Origin: Monocercomonoides exilis
Lineage: Eukaryota > Preaxostyla > Oxymonadida > Polymastigidae
NCBI GenBank assembly: GCA_001643675.2
Contig: LSRY02000009.1
Span: 1,873,001-1,937,000 of the forward strand
Direction of reading: 5' to 3'
Length of the DNA stretch: 64,000 nucleotides
The position numbers and the translations under genes were made by a program. The notes beneath the pieces were generated by a model. That model made no database searches. It saw only the letters and a list, made by a program, of their open reading frames with translations, and was not told the origin of the DNA. Numbering within the stretch: the stretch's first letter is position 1; each line of letters opens with the position of its first letter. Below, one piece after another: positions 22,768-32,718 of this stretch.

Positions 22768-24243
22768 TCAGATATTCAAAAAATAATCTGTAATATTTTT
22801 TGATATATTTCGAAAATATTTGCAAAAAATTGAAATGAATTCATAATGGCTCGCAATGGTATCTTCATATCCTTCTCCTTCCATCTTATCAAATATCTTT
22901 CTTTTCATTTCTTTTCTTTTTTTCCTTTCGGTGTCGTTAACCTCCTTTTTTTTCAATCTTCTTGAAATACTCAAAAAGAAATAATAACAATTCCTTGTCA
23001 AATGATTATTAGTTGTTGGCTGCTGAATCTTCTCCAAAACAGCACCAATAGCCCCGTTTTTCAACAAACCAACAAATTTCACTGTTTTGTTTTTCGCTGC
23101 TTCTCTTAACGAATAAAGACATGGCAATTGAATTTCTATAAAATTATCTCTTGTTGCTCGAAGCACTTTCACAATGCCATCAATAAGCTTAATTAATTCT
23201 TCATTCCATGATCTGCATGACTGAAAAAAATGATAAAATACATGGATCCATCTCCTGATTATTATCACTTCTGCTTTTCCATTCTCTTCATTTTTTCTTT
23301 TCCAATCCACACACTTTGAAAGCTCTTCCAGCTCTCTTGATGCCTCTCTTCGAAAATGCAGTTCATTCACAATCACTTCATTCAAGCTTTTATCATTGAC
23401 CAATCTGAAAATCAAAAAACCCCAAGCAGACTGATATGCAAGTTGTGTCAGATTTCTGTGTTCTTGATGATATTCGATTATCTCTTTGATCTCATTCAAA
23501 TACAATTTTTGTTGAATTTTCTTTAAAAAAAAGAAAAGAAAAATATCAATAAATGAAGCAAAAACAACTCAATAAATTAATCAATTAACAAATCACACTT
23601 TCCACTTGGAAATATTACTCAATGCCAAAAGTGCCTTTTTCACTTCCTTTTGGGCTTCATCACTTTCTTCTTTATTCGATGCAACTTTCAGAAGGCAGGG
23701 CACACAAACCTAAAGCAAATGAGATGTGAAGTTACCGCTCAGAGAAAGATAGCATTCGCAAAGATCAACAATAAGCTTATCATCCTTTTCTTCTTTTTTC
23801 TTTTCTTCCTCAAAAATCATCTTCTCAAATCTTCTTCTCATTTCAGAATCATTAAAGCCAAGACTCCACACGTTTTTCAGCGCTTTGCAATATCCAGCAT
23901 GCTTCAGCAGCAAAATTGCATTTTCCATTGACATTTTCTTTTCTTTAACCATTGTGTGAATTTCATCAAACAGTTCTGCCTTGAAAACGGATTTCCATTC
24001 TACTTTATTCATTCCATCAATTATTTCATTCATTTCTTCGATTTTATGTTTCTGCTCACTTTCATTGTAATGCTCCAACTGATCAAACAATTCTTCAATA
24101 AATTTATTTATGATGGAAAGCGCTGAACACTTTAATAACAGAAAAATGAACAAACTTGAAAATTTATCTTCAAGAGATGGTCCTTGAACATTGCCATTGG
24201 ATTTGTCTTCATCACACATTTCCATTCTGTCTATTATTAGCAA
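22768..24243 (-). pseudogene. Helical-repeat family protein, copy 3 (premature stop)
   Basis: This is the only copy with a complete N-terminus. MLIIDRMEMCDEDKSNGNVQ is followed by FIFLLLKCSALSIINKFIEE and LFDQLEHYNESEQKHKIEEM. The family core continues (SMENAILLLKHAGYCKALKN, KLIVDLCECYLSLSG). At about 23706 an in-frame TAG interrupts the frame; translation resumes as VCVPCLLKVASNKEESDEAQ up to NISKWK near 23600, where an intron begins. The last exon (22768-23510) gives IIEYHQEHRNLTQLAYQSAW, VIVNELHFRREASRELEELS and ends KMEGEGYEDTIASHYEFISI...TGA. One nonsense codon in an otherwise intact gene. Confidence 0.6.
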
Positions 24244-24376
24244 AGATCAATTTACAGCAAAATATCAAATGAAAAACAGAAAAACAAACAGAAAAACAAA
24301 CATAGTTGATAATTGACAATTCGCAATAGAGCGAATCTACGAACGCAAGGAGCAGGTTTACTCCTCAATAATGAGT

Positions 24377-24410
24377 TTTGATCTTAAAGCATGGGTGGTT
24401 TAAGATCAAA
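24377..24410. repeat. 12-bp perfect inverted repeat at the 5' end of the DIRS element
   Basis: TTTGATCTTAAA and TTTAAGATCAAA flank a 10-bp spacer just upstream of the Gag start. It may form a hairpin or serve as a recombination or promoter site of the element. Confidence 0.6.
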
Positions 24411-24458
24411 CTTCGCTAACAAATAAACCTTTCTTACACACCTTTGTCCGCAGTAATA

Positions 24459-25934
24459 ATGACACAAGATCCTGTTAGTATGAAGAACAGTGACAGCGAG
24501 GACAGAGTATTTGATCTTGCAATTAGACTTTCAAGAGTAGAAAATTTGATTGAGGAAATGGCGAGAAGCCGAGCAGTTCCGAGCCGCTCGGGAACAGTAG
24601 GAATATTACCAATGAGAAAGACGAAGAGAGAACGACCAAGAGGAAGATCTCTATCGAGATCGAGTGAATCGGAGTCGGTATCAGATTTTACTGATACGAT
24701 CACGAAGAGGAAGCAGCGAAAACGATTGATGGGTAGTCGCGCACGGAAGTTGATGAGGAGATGGGACGAAGAAGGAAGCAGTGAGAGCGACTCCGGGAGT
24801 ACAGAGAAGCGGGAAGAAGAGAAAGATAGATCCGAAGATTTCTTGGGAATTTTCCCAGACGAATGGTTGACACCCAGGAGACAGGCAGGGGAAATGAAAA
24901 GATTCATGGACTTTTGCAAGGCCGGATCAATCAGAATAAATGACGACATCCTGAACACTTTCATCCCGGAGACGGAGAAGAACTTTTTCACCATATACAC
25001 TGATGCTAGCTGGAACGCCTTAGCAGTGACGGGTGTCACTGCTGAGGGAAGAAAAGATTCTCCAGAAGCCGCCCGGGTTATCGAGCTGCTTCAGCCCGCC
25101 CTGGAATCGGGGTTTGAAGCCGCCAAGGCGATTGCAGCCCTTACTACAAGAGAATTGAAAAGGACGCACTTAGAGGAAGAAGAGAAAGAGCGACTGAGGG
25201 GGCTCTTCTGCGCGTACGCCCTAATAGCAGACTGTATTAGCCGCATAAACTTGCTGAAAGTTATCCCCCAGTCAAGCTGGGAGAATGTGAAGTGTTTTCT
25301 GGACGGGGGGATGTCCAAGGACATCCCAGAGAGTTTTAGGAGATTAGTGGATAGCACCAGCTTTTTCGTCCAGGGGGGGGGGGGGGGGGGGGGTGGGGGG
25401 AGGATGCTCCAGGGTACGGAGCATCCCCCGTTTCTCCCACAACCTTCGACCTCGCCCCAGTCAGGGGCGTGCGCCCAGGAAAGTACAGCACAGGCAGAAA
25501 CGCTCAAGGCTTTGCCTACAGACAATTCCAAAAGCAGGGTTTCGATGGGAGCTTCACAAATTTCAAACAAAGAAGGAGGTCAACACAAGCTCGACCACAA
25601 CAGGCCCCAGCACCAGCCGGGAGAACGCCCTCGTTCACAGTCCCCCTTCCCCCAGCTCCCCCGAGGATATAAGGAGAATCAGCAGCAGGAACAGCTACTG
25701 GAACGAGCCAGTGGGCGTAGAGATAACTGCGCTATGCTGCGAGACAGAGAGAGAAGAGAGAGCCGCGCTTTGCCGCGAGACAGGGACGGACATGATGCTG
25801 TCAGAGCTCAAGGGAATGACAGTACTACGGGAGGTCCCAGTCAATCGACAGACAATCACAGGGGAGGAACCCGTGGAAGTCTGCGAGAGCAACGAAGAGG
25901 CACTGAGCCCTTCCGACCAAAAAGAAGAGGATAG
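24459..25934 (+). pseudogene. Gag-like ORF1 of the DIRS element
   Basis: The first ATG of the frame is at 24459 (MTQDPVSMKN). Regions in order: an acidic/arginine-rich N-terminus (RERPRGRSLSRSSESES), a helical domain (FLGIFPDEWLTPRRQAGE, then VIELLQPALESGFEAAKAI and FCAYALIADCISRINLLKV), and a C-terminal nucleic-acid-binding tail. A poly-G run at about 25374-25400 shifts the frame. The expected continuation (RGVRPGKYSTGRNAQGFAYR, RQFQKQGFDGSFTNFKQRRR) is in another frame at 25469-25672. In intact relatives I would expect these to be one protein. No CCHC zinc knuckle is visible. Confidence 0.65.
25374..25400. repeat. Poly-G tract in the Gag frame
   Basis: More than 20 consecutive G residues, broken by one T near the end. 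The coding frame changes across it, so the number of G residues decides whether Gag is intact. Such a run is also prone to sequencing error. Confidence 0.85.
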
Positions 25935-25960
25935 AGATAGAAAGCTCGAGAGATCACGAG

Positions 25961-28177
25961 ATGGGAACAGGGAGAGAGAACACAGAGGAAGACTCCGTAT
26001 ATCCCCACGGTACAGAACAGATGAACGATCAGGAACCCGAGAGGGAGGTAGTGAAGAGAGTCTTGAGAGCTTCTGGGACTGTAATCGAGTCCCCAATTGG
26101 GAGCGCCCTGGAGGGGAGCTGGAAGATAGCTACTGCAGATACTCTCGAAGGGAAAGAGACCGCACAGATTCAGAATGGTCAAAAGAAGCCTGAAGTGGGG
26201 AGTTGCGCAGCACTTGGACCACCGAAGGAACCACTTCCTGGGAGACTGGTGAACAGACTGAGCGAGTGGAAGAAGATTGGGGGAGACAAACTAGTGAGAC
26301 GTGGTTTAAAAGCCCGATGGAAAAATCCCCAATCCCCAATCTCACTCGAGGAGAGAAAACACAGACAAGAGTTTCGGGGAACAACAGAGATGACGAACAA
26401 TTATTTATCCCTCTTGGAGGAGGAATTGAAGGAAGGAGTGGTGAAGCCCATACAGGAGTCGGAGGTGAAGTGGTTCAACCCGACATTCATTGTGATAAAG
26501 AAGAACGGGAAGTGGAGAAAGATCTTGGACTGCAGAGCTCCAAACGAGGAAGTGCTTGGAAAACACTGAAAGATGGATTACCAGGAGACAGTGGTGGAAC
26601 TCCTGCAGGAGAACGATTGGATGACTACGCTCGACATATCGAGTGCTTATCAACATGTCAAAGTGGACGAGCAGTTCAGTCCCTATCTGTGCTTCAGCTT
26701 TCAAAATCAATGTTACACTTACGTGGGGATGCCATTTGGAGCAAAGGACGTGCCCAGAGTATTCACAAAGATAATGAGACGGGCAGCGTCATATATCAGA
26801 GAACATTGGATGGTAAAGCTGGTGATATATCTGGACGACATCCTCCTCATGCACCCAGACAGGGATGCATTGAGATCGATCTCATATGTGATTGCTCAGT
26901 TGAAGAGAAATTTAAGTTGGATACTGCCGGAGAAGCTGAAACTGGAACCCGCAAGGAGCGTGGAGTTTTTGGGATGGAGTTGGAATTCAGAGAAGATGGA
27001 AGTGACGCTCCAAGAGAGGAAGAGAGTGCTGCTCCTGGAGGATGTGTGAAAATGGATAGCACATGCAAAGAAAAGGAGGAAGCAAAAGACGAGGGGTTTA
27101 ACAGCACTCCTCGGGAGGTTGAATTTTGTGAGACTACAACACCCACCAGCGAGTTTGTAGATGAAACGCATGCAATACGTACTGAGGCATGCAATAGCCC
27201 GCGGAGGCTGGAACGGGACGGTGATACCCAACCCAATGATGTTAGGAGAATTAACACATTGGAGGAAAACCCTGCGAGAGAACAGACCAAGGAGTCTGAG
27301 GAGAAGGAACAGACCAGCAGAGTTAATAACAGACGCTTCAGAGCTGGGATGGGGTGCAGTACTAACAATACCATCAGTGAACAAAGAGGAGAAGATATAT
27401 GTCCACGGGAGTTGGACCCTCCAGGAGAGAGCGTTAGCGATAAACGAGAAGGAGTCCAGAGCAGTGTTGAGGACCTTAGAAAGGAAAGGAGCATGGCTGA
27501 AAGAACAGAAGATAGACCATATCTGTCTGATGACAGACAACATGTCCACGAGATGGACAATCCAGAAGAAGAGAGGAGTGCCATCGCTCATTACAACACT
27601 GAGAGAATTAGAGAAGAAATTGAAGAGCCTGGACATAACAATACAGACGGAGCACCTCCCGGGAGAGCAGAACACGGAAGCAGATGCACTCAGCCGGATG
27701 GCGAGAAAGCCGGACTATGCACTGAGAGGGGAGAAAGTCGCAGAGATATTACAAACAATCGCACCGAGAATACTAGATACAACTTTAGAACAGATTGCGC
27801 CGGTGCCCTGCGGAAGTACTTGAAGACTATCCTCTCTGAGAGGGAAGAGAGAGAGAGAAACACCAGAAAACGATATAGTGCTAGTCCACCCGTTCCTGAG
27901 AAACATTGGACGAGTGATGAAAGAGAAGATGAACGAAGCTCAGAGGGAACAAACGATTCTGATTCTACCAGCCTGGCGGGGGCAGACCTGGACCCCGCTA
28001 CTGCAGCCTGGGCATTCGATAAAGACCCTGGGGACCTTTCAGGAGTGCATGATACCGGGAGCGAAGATGAGAAGGGAAGGCTGGAAACTACCCCCAGGAG
28101 AGGTGATATCCGTCACACTGGAGAAGAGAATAACCAAGGAAGAGACCTCTTCTTAACATGGGGAGAATATGAAGGAG
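25961..28177 (+). pseudogene. Reverse transcriptase-RNase H ORF of the DIRS element
   Basis: One frame runs through the whole interval. It starts with a linker (LPGRLVNRLSEWKKIGGDK), then the RT N-terminus (ELKEGVVKPIQESEVKWFNP, IVIKKNGKWRKILDCRAPNE). Next are the palm motifs DWMTTLDISSAYQHVKV, YTYVGMPFGAKDVPRVF and VIYLDDILLMHPD, and RNase H (ELITDASELGWGAVL, AINEKESRAVLRTLE, LMTDNMSTRW, HLPGEQNTEADALSRM). The last part is a conserved tail (VHPFLRNIGRVMKEK, LPAWRGQTWTPLL). There are no frameshifts but four in-frame stops: TGA at 26567 and 27047, TAG near 27158 and TGA near 27821. The two TGAs at 27047 and 27821 may replace arginine (CGA to TGA). The copy is therefore dead by point mutation. 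It would have made cDNA from element RNA. Confidence 0.8.
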
Positions 28178-28620
28178 CTAAGGACATAGCGGCAGCAACA
28201 CAAAAAAATCAGAAGTGCGAAAAAGATACGTGGAGAGCGTTGCGAAGATTCAAGCAATTTCTAGATAGAGAGAGCATGGATGACACTGACCCCCTCACAA
28301 ACAAAGATGCAAAGTGGATTATGGAAGAATTTATTTAAACTCTATTCAATACAAAACTTTCAAATGGAAAGATTAATTAAGCTGGATGAAGAGTTTTCAA
28401 GTCTATTAATCTTTTCAGAGATATTAGGACTAAGGGGTATGATATTGATTCATCTCTTTAAACTCATTTTAGAGATAAGCCAAGAAGTGGCAAGCAAAAT
28501 AAATCGATGTGTTGTTAAAAATTATTGCAAAGGGGGAAGAAACCACATTCAACTCGATAGGCACACAAGCACTTTAGAGGAGAGCCCTCATACTCACAAT
28601 AATTTTGTAACTTAAGAGCC
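28157..28620 (+). pseudogene. N-terminal part of the DIRS tyrosine recombinase
   Basis: In a frame overlapping the end of RNase H, WGEYEGAKDIAAATQKNQKC continues DTWRALRRFKQFLDRESMDD and DAKWIMEEFI before a TAA at 28336. This matches the SAM-like, core-binding domain that opens DIRS/Ngaro recombinases. Beyond it recognisable pieces jump between frames (LLIFSEILGLRG, then FRDKPRSGKQNKS). The catalytic Arg...His-x-x-Arg...Tyr region cannot be found up to 29600. The recombinase is decayed or partly deleted. Confidence 0.6.
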
Positions 28621-28639
28621 AGCTGAGCTGGAGAGTTAG

Positions 28640-29600
28640 AGAAGTGAGTGTTATATATTAAAAAAGAATCCCGTATCTATTGAAGTGCAGATAAAGATAA
28701 CAGAAAGGGAGACTATAAAAGTCGATATTAATTAACATTTAAACATACTCATCGATGCAGAGAAAGAGATCCAACATTGGTTGGATTAATTCAGGACAAC
28801 TTAAAAGGATAAACATGGATGGTTTGATATTAAAGAAAGGTTAGCCTTCAAATATGTAGAGAATAAAGGAAGAATTAGAAGCGATTCAAAGAGAGTATGA
28901 AATACACGATCCTTTGACCGTGCTCTCGATTAGATATTAAGTAATAATACACATATCAAAAAGAAAAGGTACAGATTGGAAAGTGAGTTTTGCGCATGCA
29001 AGAGGGGAACAAGGATTAAGGGTGGCACAAAAATTTTAACTTTTAACCTGCTCAAGATATGAAATGGATCCTGTTGACGATCTACTTCCAGGAACCCCCT
29101 CATGGAGAAGAAAAAAAAAGTTGGAGATGGGAAGAGAAAGGAAGGATATGAGAGTCGAGAAAGCGGAAACATTAATGAAAGAATGCACAGTGAAATTATC
29201 GGAAGCTGGGGGAGAATTTGATATAAGAAGAGGAAAAAAGTTAAAGAGACAAGACTTCAAGCTTTGAGAAAAGAGAAAACAAAGAGAAATAGCTTTGTCA
29301 CAGAACTCCTCATCCCGATCACCCTAGCGTCGGGGAACACCCCTCATAATTCCCAGCAGCGTAAGCGAGCTGACTGGAAGCAAACACACTGCCTCACAGA
29401 AAAAGTTGGGCATTGACCGGAGGAAGCGTGATGTGAGTTGTTTAGGACAGATGATAAAGAACTCAGAAAAATCGAATTACAGGTTAAGAAAACTTCAGAA
29501 GCACCTCTAAAAAGAAAGGGAGTGGAGCCAGGAGCTGCACCTTCATCCGCAGGCTCTCTACACATCCTCCGCACGATGACGTGCTAGGCAGGAGGGTTTA
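28640..29600 (+). other. Decayed 3' part of the DIRS element
   Basis: Purine-rich, frame-shattered sequence is followed by a GC-richer block (29300-29580) that ends at the second GGTTTAAGATCA box. No intact ORF is present. It presumably derives from the recombinase C-terminus and the internal complementary region. Confidence 0.45.
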
Positions 29601-29795
29601 AGATCATTATAAATAAATAAATATAAAACAAAATGAGAATAAATATATAAAAGGGCTTTCAAGACTCATTTTTGAGGAGCAAACTTGTCTCAATGCGTTT
29701 TATCAAAAGTTTGCAATAATCTGATAAGCATTTTTGTTCTTTTTTTTCATTTTTCAAAATAATAATGGAAACGGAATGATAATGAATAATCTGCC

Positions 29796-29838
29796 ATGGG
29801 TCAAATTTTTGATCTGATGTCACTTTTCAAAAAATTTG
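29796..29838. repeat. Inverted copy of the 3283-3325 motif
   Basis: ATGGGTCAAATTTTTGATCT continues GATGTCACTTTTCAAAAAAT; it matches the reverse complement of 3283-3325. It ends about 25 bp before the 0.44-kb inverted repeat at 29863. Confidence 0.6.
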
Positions 29839-29862
29839 AGACATATATGAATATTATTTGTT

Positions 29863-30300
29863 AATATGGGTCTATATTATTCATATCGTAACTTTGTTCG
29901 AAGAAAGATCTTTTTTTAAGGAATTGTGGTATGAAAAGAAATAATCTCAAATACATATATATAAATAAATAGAAAAAGAATTGTGAAGGAATTATTGAAT
30001 AATAAGTGAAATTGAGAAAAATTTGAAAATTCCATTATTGCATTTAATTTTTGAGTTATTTCTTTTATTTGAATTATTTGGTATCACAGAACCCAACAAG
30101 TTTAATTATTGTTTGTAGATTATTTAAATTTGAGTATGATATAATAGCATAACTTTTTTTAGATGATCCGTATGAGCTATCATCAGAAAATAAATAATTG
30201 ATTTATTTTTGATAATTTTAGAGAAATTGAAAGGTTTTTATTTTGGAAGCTGCGTTTTATTAGACTTTTTGAATGTTAAGAACGATTTATTTTAGATTTA
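29863..30300. repeat. Left arm of a 0.44-kb inverted repeat
   Basis: The sequence from AATATGGGTC to TTTTAGATTTA is repeated in reverse complement at 35217-35654 with very few differences, apart from about 20 bp of variation at the outer edge. The arm is AT-rich and non-coding. The two arms enclose about 4.9 kb. Confidence 0.9.
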
Positions 30301-30309
30301 TTGCGTGTT

Positions 30310-31060
30310 AGATAATATTAAAAACGAAATGTTATTATATACAAAGCAGTTGATAAAAAATCAAGAAAAAGAAGAAGAAGAAAGAGATAGAGAAGTTTTA
30401 TAATTAAAATTATTATTATTATTGGAATTGATAGAAGAAAAAAGAGAAAAAAGAGATAATATTGATGACGACAACGACGACGAAAAAGAAGAAGAATTTG
30501 ATGAAGAAAGAGAAGAAGAAGAAAAAGAAACAATATTTGTATTCCTTTGTTTCGTTCTTATCACTTCTATCAATCTAACATATCCATCAGATTCATAATG
30601 GATAATATTCTTCTTCTTCTCTTCTTTCTTCTCTTTTTTCTTCTCTTCCTTTTCATTCTCTCTCTATTTCTCTTTCTTTATCTTTCTCTTTATCTTTCTT
30701 TCCCTCCACCTCTCTCTCCCTCATCCTCTCTCTCTCTCTCTCTCCATGCTCAGCTCCTTATAAAACAATTTCTCTTCATCACTTCCAAATATTCATGCAT
30801 TGCTTCGAAATGCATATCTGCTGAACAAAGTTTGACATTCTAAATACGACTGCACTTCAAATAGCAATTGAACATCCAGAATCTGCCATCCTTCGTCTTC
30901 CACTTCTCCTCCTCTTCCTCCTCCTCTTCCTCCTCCTCCTCCTCCTCTTCTTCTTCTTCTTCTTCTTCGTCTTCGTCTTCGTCTTCGTCTTCGTCTTCGC
31001 CTTCTTCCTCGTTTATTTAAATGAATTTGGAAGTAAAAATTATTTTAACAGAAGCAGAAC
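30310..31060. other. Low-complexity microsatellite region
   Basis: GAAGAA and TTATTA repeats (30361-30520) are followed by TCTCTC/TTCTTC runs (30600-30760). From about 30897 to 31012 there is a CTC/CTT/TCG trinucleotide array. ORFs here are repeat translations. Confidence 0.7.
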
Positions 31061-31066
31061 AGAAGT

Positions 31067-31755
31067 TTGGACTTTGATCAATATTTATTTCAGGAAGCAG
31101 AAAGAAAGCGAAGAAGGAGCAGATGGGCTTTGTTGACAGAACGGAAATATTTGGAGAAGATGAGGAAAGGAAGAGGGGAAGTTGTTTTTATATTTTTATA
31201 TCAAACTTTGATGACTGTTAGGCCGCGCATCTCATTCGCAGGACAAGTGTTGGAGGTGGGGGTGGAGGAAGACGAGAAGAAGGAACATCAGCGCTGGCAC
31301 TTTGCATTGGAGGTGTGGGGATGGATTCGTGACCGGGATGGATCGAGATGCGGTGCTGACTATGAGAGGGTATCTTGCACCAGATACAGAAAAAGGATGG
31401 AGATATTTAACTTTGATTTAAAGAAAGATGTTTGGAGAAGAAGTAACAGGGAGTGAAGGGGAATAGATTTGGGCAAAGGGGTTTAGACATTTGGTGGAGT
31501 GGTATTGCTGTTGTTTTGAGGGGAAATGTGGAGAAGAAGAAATCTATACAGCGAAAAGGGATAGGAAGGGATTCTTCAGATGGAATCTTCTTCTTAACCA
31601 GTTTTTTATTGAATGGAGTTTTCGGAGTTGTTCGAGCGAAAGGCGGTCATGTGAAAGATATAGGTTTGTATATTTTTATTAATATTTTTTATCATATGTT
31701 ATTTTTTATTTATGAAATTAGGAATTTTGCAAGAATGTTCAACGACAATGAATGA
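31067..31755 (+). CDS. Two overlapping unknown plus-strand frames
   Basis: The first (31067-31456) contains EAERKRRRSRWALLTERKYL, EKMRKGRGEVVFIFLYQTL and KEHQRWHFALEVWGWIRDRD. The second (31453-31755) contains RGLDIWWSGIAVVLRGNVEK. The amino-acid mix is plausible for protein but I recognise no family. An alternative frame (31491-31682) is also open. Low confidence. Confidence 0.2.
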
Positions 31756-31759
31756 ACAA

Positions 31760-32700
31760 GGAATATGGAAAGAGGGGATATTGGATGCATTAAAAGAAAT
31801 CAGGAAATAATAATTGGAGGGAAGCATTGAGGGATGAGCTGGAGCAAAATATAAATGAAATGAATGGAAAAGAAGATGTTTTTATTTGAAGGTTTTGGAA
31901 GGTATATACGATGAATCTTGTTAAAAGTTAAAGGAGGGAATGGAAAAATGATGATACAGCAGAAGAAGAAATATGACAAAAATTCGAGAAGAAGAAAAGA
32001 AGCGGAAGTTGAAGCAGAAGATAGGGAAAAGAAAATGAGATGAAGGAGGAAAAAAAGTTGGATTAGAAGAATGAATTTTTTTGAGTATTGGAAGAAGAGC
32101 TGAAAGAAGGGAATGAGATGGTAACACGAATAGAGGGAGTGCATGAAGAAGAAAAAAGAGAAAAGAGATTTTACTGAAAAATAGAGGAAAGTCACTTCAA
32201 CAAAGAATTATTCAAAAAAGGAGATGGGAATATCCTTAATGAACACTTTCAAAAGGAACATCTTTATGGATGAAGATTGCAGTGTGTTTTGTTTTTGTTG
32301 AAAATGACGGAAGGGATGAGGAGAAAAGGAACGCAGTGATTCTTTGACTCAAGTGAGCGAGAGAAAAGGGAAACAAAGGTATGACATTTTTATTGGTGAT
32401 ATTATTTGACCTCTTTAAAAAATATGATTTATTGTTTTTTCTTTTCACTTATTTGAACAAAATTGTTTTTGCTGGTGCTTTCGTAAAACTTCAAGGGAGT
32501 GAAATTGCATCAAACGATTGAAAGTGAAGGAGAATCAAATGGATCAGCCGGGGAAAGAGGTTTATAGGATCGCTATATATAAGAGGCATTGACAGAGAAA
32601 AGGAGCTTTTTCATAGTTTTTTAACAAGATTCCTTTTATAAGCAGCTGATAGAGAGGTGAAAAGGATTGTAAGATTTATAGGGTTATGAGAAATATTTTA
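31760..32700. other. Spacer with no supported gene
   Basis: The stretch is AG-rich then AT-rich sequence. Minus-strand Phe/Ser/Leu ORFs at 31800-32195 are translations of purine tracts. Confidence 0.4.
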
Positions 32701-32718
32701 TTGAGAGGAATGGTGTAG

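Larger units (their letters stand above)
24342..29700 (+). mobile_element. DIRS-like retroelement (tyrosine-recombinase retrotransposon)
   Basis: Gag-like, reverse transcriptase, RNase H and the start of a tyrosine-recombinase frame follow in order, with no integrase or LTRs. The ends carry an imperfect inverted repeat. The left end at about 24342-24380 (CAGGTTTACTCCTCAATAAT region) matches the reverse complement of 29660-29699 (TTTTTGAGGAGCAAACTTGT). A GGTTTAAGATCA box is present near both ends (24398-24409 and 29596-29607), reminiscent of the internal complementary sequence of DIRS elements. The body is much more GC-rich than its surroundings. All reading frames are damaged, so this copy is inactive. 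Confidence 0.8.

Noticed and set aside
26847-27675. Long minus-strand ORFs opposite the DIRS polymerase
   Set aside because: Ser/Leu-rich antisense frames created by the composition of the plus-strand gene; no motifs.
26203-28338. 711-codon plus-strand ORF as a protein
   Set aside because: Up to about 28140 it is a shadow frame of the RT-RNase H polyprotein, which has the conserved palm and RNase H motifs in another frame. Only its last part (tyrosine-recombinase N-terminus) is real.
29572-29590. Host gene at the GC-rich 3' end of the DIRS element
   Set aside because: No open frame; the position and the repeated GGTTTAAGATCA box fit the element's non-coding end.
3283-29838. One giant transposon bounded by the 43-bp inverted motif (Maverick-like)
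   Set aside because: The interval contains unrelated genes and a complete DIRS element, and no polymerase B, integrase or capsid genes; flanks show no target duplication.
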